The notes under the pieces are model-generated. The model had not been told where the DNA came from and did not search any database. It saw only the letters and a program-made list of their open reading frames with translations. From Gryganskiella cystojenkinii (Eukaryota > Mortierellomycota > Mortierellomycetes > Mortierellales > Mortierellaceae): DNA of 37,049 bases. The DNA is taken from contig JAAAIG010000351.1 in NCBI GenBank assembly GCA_015852425.1, positions 1-37,049 on the forward strand, read 5' to 3'. Each line of letters opens with the position of its first letter. Positions within the stretch are counted from its first letter, which is position 1. Of this stretch, positions 31,384 through 37,049 are shown in pieces. The position numbers and the translations under genes are program-made.

Positions 31384-31818
31384 CTAATGTTTATTGTTAA
31401 CGTGAAAAAAGACAACATTGGAAGGAATCAGAAGAACTTGAAAGACGCAGTCTCGTTGAGTATATCCACAGCTCTGTTGTACAGCCGCAGCAAATGAGCG
31501 ACGACACGCTGAATATCCTCCATATCTAGTCCGGACTTTTTCGTCTCTTGTACGATTTCTTGAAGGGAGTGAGATCCATGCCGCATCCAGACCGATCCTT
31601 GGTAAGTATTTGGCGGCCCTTACGAGGTATCCAACGTTTTTGATTTTATCCAGAGTTCGGAGTGTTGCCCTCGAGAGGTTCTGTAAGAGTGCTGAGAACG
31701 GGTGGGTGAATGGAGAGTAGACCGACAAAAGACCAAAGACCATGGCCAGACCAATTCGAGGAGCTGAGTGGAGCCCGAGGCGAAGGAGCTTGAGTTGAAA
31801 GGCTGTAACCTGGGCCAT
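31384..31818 (-). pseudogene. Unrecognised frameshifted coding region
   Basis: From ATG 31818 the frame reads MAQVTAFQLKLLRLGLHSAP, then ALLQNLSRATLRTLDKIKNV and GYLVRAAKYLPRIGLDAAW. Around 31585 the protein-like signal changes frame to GSHSLQEIVQETKKSGLDME with DIQRVVAHLLRLYNRAVDIL and a stop near 31425. Both halves look like helical protein, and together they would make one product of about 130 residues broken by a single shift. No family is recognised. Its 5' end sits exactly at the left arm of a 34-bp inverted repeat. Confidence 0.4.
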
Positions 31819-32023
31819 TAGGGGGTTTCAAACCTGGAATTTTCATTTCTTCTCGGCGCGGGTTTCCATCCCAATTTGACTAGAAAGACTTTGGCATCCA
31901 AGTGGATGCATCATCAACTCTGTATTGAATTGAGGTGCAATTGATGAGCGAAAACATGAAGAGTCGAGATAGAAAAATGTCTTGAAAAAAAACGAAAATG
32001 CCAGGTTTGAAACCCCCTATTGG
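31815..32023. repeat. 34-bp inverted repeat pair
   Basis: Arms 31815-31848 and 31990-32023 pair as reverse complements with 3 mismatches in 34 (at 31818, 31838 and 31845); the core is tagggggtttcaaacctgg. The 141-bp spacer shows no symmetry. The two arms point outward; on the outward-reading strands each arm encodes a PGLKPP-type peptide (KIPGLKPPNG, KMPGLKPPIG). They could be duplicated gene 5' ends in head-to-head orientation, or termini of a short non-autonomous element. Confidence 0.7.
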
Positions 32024-33239
32024 ATCGATCACACTCTGACCTCCCGAGGACCGGAGAGTGCAGATGGTGTTCCAGGCAAGTCGGCGCCTGCAGTTGTACA
32101 TGAAGGTAGTCACGTTCTCGCTGATACGAGACAGCCAGCCCTTGTTGGGTTGAAAGATCCAGATTGTGTGCCGGAGCTTACCGAGTGCGAGAGAGTTGAC
32201 GATGGTTGCTTTGCTCTCCCTGTGGATTAAGGACTCATGGCAATTGACAATTGCGCTCAGATCGCTGAGGACGAGGTTGCCAAAACCCCTGGTGGGCGGC
32301 ACAAGAGCAAGGAAAGCGCCAGCGCTGCCAAGCTCCTCCGTGTCTCCTCTTGGGACATCCTCCCGGTCAAGGTTCTCTTAAGGAGGCATCGAGCCTGTCG
32401 ACCTGGGCAATGACATGTTTCAGACTTTTCAATCCTTGTCTCCTGCTGGGCAATCGACCAGCAAGTTTCGGCGCCAGACAACCGCAGCTCATGGCTGTCT
32501 ACCTGTAAGTGTGCTGCAGGCCTTGGACCTAACCAGAGTGCTTCTCCTGCACAAAATGAAGCTCGTCATTATCGACGAACTATTCCAACAGGATACCTTG
32601 ACAGCAAAAACAATGCTCCTATTGGACAATCGAGTGACTTAGATCAGTGGAAGACCCGCACGGGAAGGCCACTCGCACGAGAACGTGGCTTTCAAAGAAG
32701 CACAACGAACAGAGGATATTGTTTTGCAGCCGTTGGAGAAAGAGTGGAGGAAAATGAGAAATGCATATTTGTATGTCTGGCGCAACACAGATTCGTTCGC
32801 AGTCGTCCGGCCGTCTTGGAAAAGGCAAAGGGAGCGGCAGGGCATCCTGACTCATGTTTTGGAATTAGAACCGAAAATAAGCTAACCCTTTTCTTTTTCA
32901 TTTTCAATTTCTGTTTTGAAGTTCTCTGACTTGGACATACAAGTGCGGGTAACAGAGCCACACCAAATTTCATCGACACAGTCATTCTCACCGTTCTTAT
33001 CGCCCCAGATGAATGCCTCAACAGCTTCGCAATGGAAATGTTTTTTGTCCCAACAAAGAAGCAACTGTTTACACAGCAACAGGCAGTATTGCCTATGATC
33101 ATGACGGGGATGCCAAGCCGCATTACCAACCGGCACGATCTTTGGGATTTGGTTCCCCCTGATTTCCTTTATATGAACTACGACTAAAGCCAGGCATGCC
33201 GATCATGTGCATCCACAACATCAAGTGAATATAAAGTGG
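32024..33239. other. Gene-poor region with one plausible coding fragment
   Basis: About 1.2 kb. The best coding signal is a plus-strand stretch at about 32935-33187 with VLIAPDECLNSFAMEMFFVP, KKQLFTQQQAVLPMIMTGMP and RHDLWDLVPPDFLYMNYD before a stop. It has no start and no recognised family and is probably the 3' end of a decayed gene. Elsewhere I see only short frames. Confidence 0.35.
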
Positions 33240-34640
33240 CTCGGGGCGTTCGATGTGGTATTCCTTTCGGCAGGCGAGAGCGAACGCGAGAACAAAATGG
33301 TCCGGTGCAAAACGCTATTATCATAAAGTTGACTGATGGCTGCTCCAATGGCAACCTTGGAGGCGTCAGGTTCGAGGTAACAGGGCTTTTGGGGATCGTA
33401 ATGGCGGAAGATCGGTTTCGAGATTAATGCAGTCTTGAGTTCTTGGAATGCTGCTTGAGCAACATCATCTCAATCGAAAGGAATGTCTTTTTTGAGGAGA
33501 CAGGTCATGGGGAGACGATCTTAGAGAAGTTCGTGATAAAACGGCGGTAAAATTGGCAAATCCAAGAAAAATTTGAATATTGTGAACAGACTTAAAGGGC
33601 AAGCCAGTCGACGATGGCAGAAACCTTGGTGGGCTCTATTGAATGCCCTCAGGAGAGATAACGTAACCAAGAAATCCGACCTTGGCGACATGGAACTGGC
33701 ACTTCTAAAGATTGAACTGAAGTTTGGCTTCTCAGGGAGCTTCTTTGGGACAAACAGGACAGGTGCTCCGGCAGGAGACTCAGATCAACGGATATAACCT
33801 TTCTTGAGATTCTCGTCAATATAGGAACGAAGTTCTTCAACTCCTTGTTGGACAGAGTGTACAAAGGGTCGAATGGGATTTGAGCTCTTGGTTCGAGAGG
33901 GATAGTGTGATCAAATGGGCCGTGCGGTGGCAACTCTCCATCCTCTCGATCCTTGAACAAAAATGAGAACTTGGCATATCGGTCAGGTAAAACAGGTGTA
34001 GATTCTTCAACATTATCCACAGGCAGAGAAAAATAGGACAGATCAGAGACACTCGAATAGAGGTCTGGGTCAGATAAATTTCAGCCATCAGCTAAACATG
34101 ATAATAATCTTCAAATGCCAAACTCAACACATTCCTCAGGATCAGGATCAGGGTCAGGATCAGGGTCAGGAAACAAAACAGAATCCGAGTCATCAACAGA
34201 CAAAGAACGAACAGAGCACTGTGAACGACAGCGTTTAATACAGAATGGATCATTGAAAGCAACGAGCTGGTTTCTCCAATTAACAGAAGGGTTATGGCGA
34301 GAGAGTCAGTCAATACCCGAAATAATAGAATAACGATGAAGAGAAGTGACAAGAACAGGTAGAGTCTCACAGTGATCCGCAGTTGACAATTGCAGCTCGG
34401 TTTCGCGAGTAACAGGGCCAGTTGTACCGGTTTGGTCGTCCGCCATGCTGAGACGGATAGGTTGAGTAAGGATAGAGGACGGTAATTTGCGCTGTTTAAA
34501 GTACGCGGCACCGAAGAAGAATGTTGAGGACTATAGTCGATCAAGACTTGAGTAGAAATGGAGGGCTAATTGACAGAGTGGGTAGTAGCAGACAGAGTAA
34601 GACAGACACGAGAAGGGGCGGAATCGGGATTTGCAAGGGC
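33240..34640 (-). mobile_element. Ty3/gypsy LTR-retrotransposon pol remnant
   Basis: On the minus strand, in order: a protease region (THSVN near 34570, RPIRLSMADDQTG-like segments, VTRETELQLS, YSIISGIDWLSRHNPSVNW at about 34290-34330), a proline/aspartate spacer (PDPDPDPDPDPEE), the RT N-terminus (LFKDREDGELPPHGPFDHTI, YTLSNKELK, SPAGAPVLFVPKK at about 33740-33990), then directly the thumb region (KCQFHVAKVGFLGYVISPEG, about 33650-33710), the connection and RNase H-like start (GFANFYRRFITNFSKIVSPM, AAFQELKTALIS, CYLEPDASKVAIGAAISQL, FSRSLSPAERN, ending near 33245). The palm with the YxDD motif is absent, as are the rest of RNase H, integrase, gag and LTRs. Stops and frameshifts are frequent. 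It is a dead copy. Confidence 0.88.
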
Positions 34641-34666
34641 TCGGCCGAGACTGACGTGACCGACGA

Positions 34667-36159
34667 TCACTCCAAATGGGCGATCCATTGTGAAACAAAA
34701 ACAGCCGCGCGCATAAATACCTGAGTCGAGTACTTTCGATAGATAAAGTCCTCGCTCCGACTACGCTTGACTGCGGTCACGACTCGTTCCATCGACGGCA
34801 TCAACTCATCCATCGTATAACCCGAGTAGAATTCCAGTTCCTTGTCCCATTCCGGTCGGCCAATCATCCTTCGAGCCAGACACATGGCAGCACCGGCCAG
34901 CATAGAAGACGGACACTCAAGAAACGCATGGTCCATCAAGCACACCTCCATCAGGTACTTGGCCACTGTTCTAGACTGAATATCACAGCCATCGCCCTGA
35001 GAGATCCTTCTCATGAAGCCCAAGGGACTCGGATAAGAAATCTGGAACTCCAAAGCCTGGAACAAAAATCGCTCTGCACTCAGAAGCTCGAAATCTTTGA
35101 ACGCACCGTTGGCCATGCGAACAAACTCGTGGATTGAAGGCGCCATCTTCTCTTGGTACTTGGAAGCAATGAACAAGGCAGTGGTTCCGACCATTTGGAG
35201 TTTGGCTCTCGCGACAAATCTTGAGGACAGGAAACGATCCACTAGGTTCACGGCCAAGAATAGGGTCTCAGGCTGGAGGCGGAACTTGTGATGGACCTCT
35301 GCGATCCAGGCCACGAGGACACGGCGCATCTTCCAGGTCAGCTCTTTTTGCGCATCCATATAGTTGGCGTCCGGCATGGTTTTGCTCTAGTTGACGTTAA
35401 ATAGAGGATAACATGAAAGTTGTTATTAGTACTTGATGAGATAAGATTAGCCCTCACATTGTGTCCGCACACTGAATCAGGAAACAAATGTATCGAAAAA
35501 ATACTTGCCTCTAACTCCTTCATGTACTGGAAGATGTCGTCAGCGTACTCTGACACCATCATCGTGTCGCTGTCCTCCTTGTCACCTCCCCACGCATCAA
35601 ACTCAGTCCTATTGTTTTCCTGCAGTTTTTCATATTCCAATGCCTCTCTGTCATCCGTCAATGTAACCGGGACAGCACTCTCAGGTGTCAAGTTCTTCAA
35701 CATATTGACAACATCCTGTTTTGTCGGGGCCAGTCTGGGGATCTTTTCCTGGGAAGGGTTCGATTTCAGTTTTTCAAAGTCCAGCTTTGGTGCGGGTCCT
35801 CGCTGTGGCTTGCCCTATTGAAAAGAGCGACGAAAGCAATATTAATATGGCGGAGGAGTGAGAATGAATGCATGGATAGTGCGGAATATAAACAAAGACG
35901 ATCTTTAACAATGACCGGTCGAAACTTTGTACGGAGGTTCGGGTTTTGAACGGGGCAGCAAAAGGAGACAAACAAATAACAAAGAGAGACAGAACGAATT
36001 GTGTGGTAGTGGGATTGACTGTGCGGTAGTGGAATTTGGGAATGGTGAACCAAACGAGAGTCTTGGATGCAATAGACTTTACAGTGGAAAAATGAAAAGA
36101 ATGCACATCTTCGACAAGAGCCGACAACAGGAAAAGAGGTGACTTACGTTATTTTGCAT
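34667..36159 (-). CDS. B-type-like (mitotic) cyclin
   Basis: Three exons, 36148-36159, 35509-35814 and 34667-35386, give 345 aa. Exon 1 codes only MQNN. Intron 1 is GT-AG; intron 2 is GC-AG, with donor GAG|GCAAGT and acceptor ctag|AGC. The cyclin box (about residues 125-215) has MRRVLVAWIAEVHHKFRLQP, ETLFLAVNLVDRFLS and LFIASKYQEKMAPSIHEFV, and includes the MRAIL-type hydrophobic patch (MRRVL). The second cyclin fold has LRRISQGDGCDIQSRTVAKY and LMEVCLMDHAFLECPSSMLA; the end is YRKYSTQVFMRAAVFVSQWI. Cyclins of this class activate Cdk1 for mitosis. The N-terminus is short and I see no RxxL destruction box or KEN motif, unusual for a B-type cyclin. The stop codon lies within tens of bases of the Ty3/gypsy remnant on the same strand. 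Confidence 0.9.
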
Positions 36160-36963
36160 ATTGGAATTGTTTGAAGAGAAGTGAAGAGGGAGAGAGGGAA
36201 AAGGAACGAAAGATCGGTTTTTAAGAGTGAAGATACAGTGGCAAAAAAAACGAAAAGTCAAAGGAATTACGGAGTGTGATAATCAGTTGGATCAGTTGGA
36301 TCAGCTAGCTGTCTATCACTCTCTCCAGTTGTTTCATTCTTCACTTTTTGCATGATTTCACTCAACAGCTATCGTAACACACGCCCGTCGGATGCCACTC
36401 GAGCAGGACCTTGTCCCTCGAAAGCCACGAGTCCTCATTTCGCTATGCACATCGCGAGCAAAGTGTATAATTCGATATAATGGCCGATCGCACCCTCCCC
36501 ATTCTCTATTGTGATTCATAACAATGACAGTGAAAAGAGGGACTTCATCAGGACTTGCATCTGCATATCAAAAATCTGGTTTTTTTTTGTTGTTGAATTA
36601 GACTCCATTTTCTAGTGCTTTCCTTGCTTGTTTTTTCTTTGTCCGAGAGAGTAGTAGCCCTCGAAAGGTCCTCCGCACCTGTTTTTTTCCTTCCTACGCT
36701 GTTTGTCATGGCTTTCTCTTTCTCCTCTCGCAAATACAAAGAGAATAATAAAAAGAAATAATAAAAAAAAAGAATCACATCAATCAGTCATATGAAAAAA
36801 GGAAAGAAAATGTCGCACAGTGACCTAATTTTTGCTTTCGTTTTTCTCGCCATTACCTTTGTGCGCCACCCATTCTTTCTTCTTCCCTTCTTTCCTCTAC
36901 CTCACCCTTCCACAACACACCTATCTGCATCTTCCTCGCTTCTCACCACCACTCCCTCACCCT

Positions 36964-36982
36964 CACACACACACACACACAC
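36964..36982. repeat. (CA)n microsatellite
   Basis: About nine and a half uninterrupted CA units. Confidence 0.95.
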
Positions 36983-36995
36983 TCACAACCCTTTG

Positions 36996-36996
36996 C

Positions 36997-37049
<53 letters not shown>
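36996..37049. repeat. (CAA)18 microsatellite running into the window edge
   Basis: Eighteen perfect CAA units reach the last base, so the array may be longer. It is in a pyrimidine-rich leader-like context; if translated it would give poly-Gln, Asn or Thr depending on frame. Confidence 0.95.

Larger units (their letters stand above)
36160..37049. promoter_or_regulatory. Upstream region of the cyclin and pyrimidine-rich right end
   Basis: About 0.9 kb without a gene. The left part is the cyclin promoter, with a small tandem repeat (gttggatca twice, about 36286-36303). From about 36840 the plus strand is C/T-rich and ends in microsatellites, which looks like the 5' leader of a plus-strand gene just beyond the window. 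Confidence 0.45.

Noticed and set aside
31825..31837. GGTTTCAAACC as a tRNA T-arm
   Set aside because: No acceptor stem, anticodon arm or A-box at suitable distances. It is part of the 34-bp inverted repeat.
34667..34732. A possible splice donor (CAG|GTATTT) near the cyclin C-terminus
   Set aside because: The read-through peptide VFMRAAVFVSQWI matches the normal end of the cyclin fold, so the sequence is coding, not intron.
1..37049. tRNA, rRNA, CRISPR or prokaryotic operon structure
   Set aside because: I looked for T-loop/B-box sequences, rRNA cores and regularly spaced repeats and found none. The gene structure is eukaryotic.

Overview
The window comes from a filamentous fungus. Genes are split by short GT-AG introns (roughly 60-170 bp, one of 476 bp). 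Promoters are pyrimidine-rich, and F-box/LRR proteins and a degenerate FAD-monooxygenase are present. Protein character and gene style fit the early-diverging Mucoromycota, and I think Mortierellaceae (Mortierella/Linnemannia type) is most likely. This is an inference from family flavour, not from a marker gene.

Layout, left to right. The left edge holds the first 38 codons of a minus-strand gene that runs off the window. Next come two divergent F-box genes: a minus-strand F-box/LRR protein (278-1765) and a two-exon plus-strand F-box protein with a C-terminal ankyrin-like unit (2550-5431). A decayed FAD-dependent monooxygenase gene follows (about 5935-7660). A dense conserved block runs from 8129 to 16101: mitochondrial ATP synthase OSCP (ATP5, five exons, minus), a three-finger C2H2 protein (three exons, plus) sharing a bidirectional promoter with ATP5, the spindle-checkpoint WD40 protein BUB3 (five exons, minus), and the GPI-transamidase subunit GPI16/PIG-T (six exons, minus). 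All exon joins in this block keep frame.

From 16.4 to 24.5 kb the sequence is more lineage-specific. It holds a frameshifted LRR gene next to a truncated MATH/BTB-like fragment, a 920-residue protein kinase with a long disordered N-terminus and a non-RD HGD catalytic loop, a small unrecognised reading frame, and a four-helix membrane protein with a polyglutamine tail.

From 24.5 to 34.6 kb the window is an accessory, mobile-element-rich island. Its centrepiece is an apparently intact 699-aa tyrosine recombinase (25085-27788, three exons). It has R...HxxR...Y catalytic residues, a glutamine-rich linker and a C-terminal domain resembling the GCR1_C DNA-binding domain, the domain order of fungal Crypton transposons. 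It is followed by about 6 kb of broken genes: a LEA/DUF3712-like pseudogene, an unrecognised frameshifted gene, and a 34-bp inverted repeat. A Ty3/gypsy pol remnant lies at the right of this island. It has lost the palm region of the reverse transcriptase and the Gly of the protease active-site triplet, and it ends within tens of bases of the stop codon of the next gene.

The right end holds a B-type-like cyclin (34667-36159, three exons) with a GC-AG intron and a four-codon first exon. About 0.9 kb of promoter-like sequence follows, ending in (CA)n and (CAA)18 microsatellites that run into the window edge.

Housekeeping functions are energy metabolism (OSCP), cell-cycle control (BUB3, cyclin) and GPI-anchor attachment (GPI16). 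No tRNA, rRNA or CRISPR was seen.
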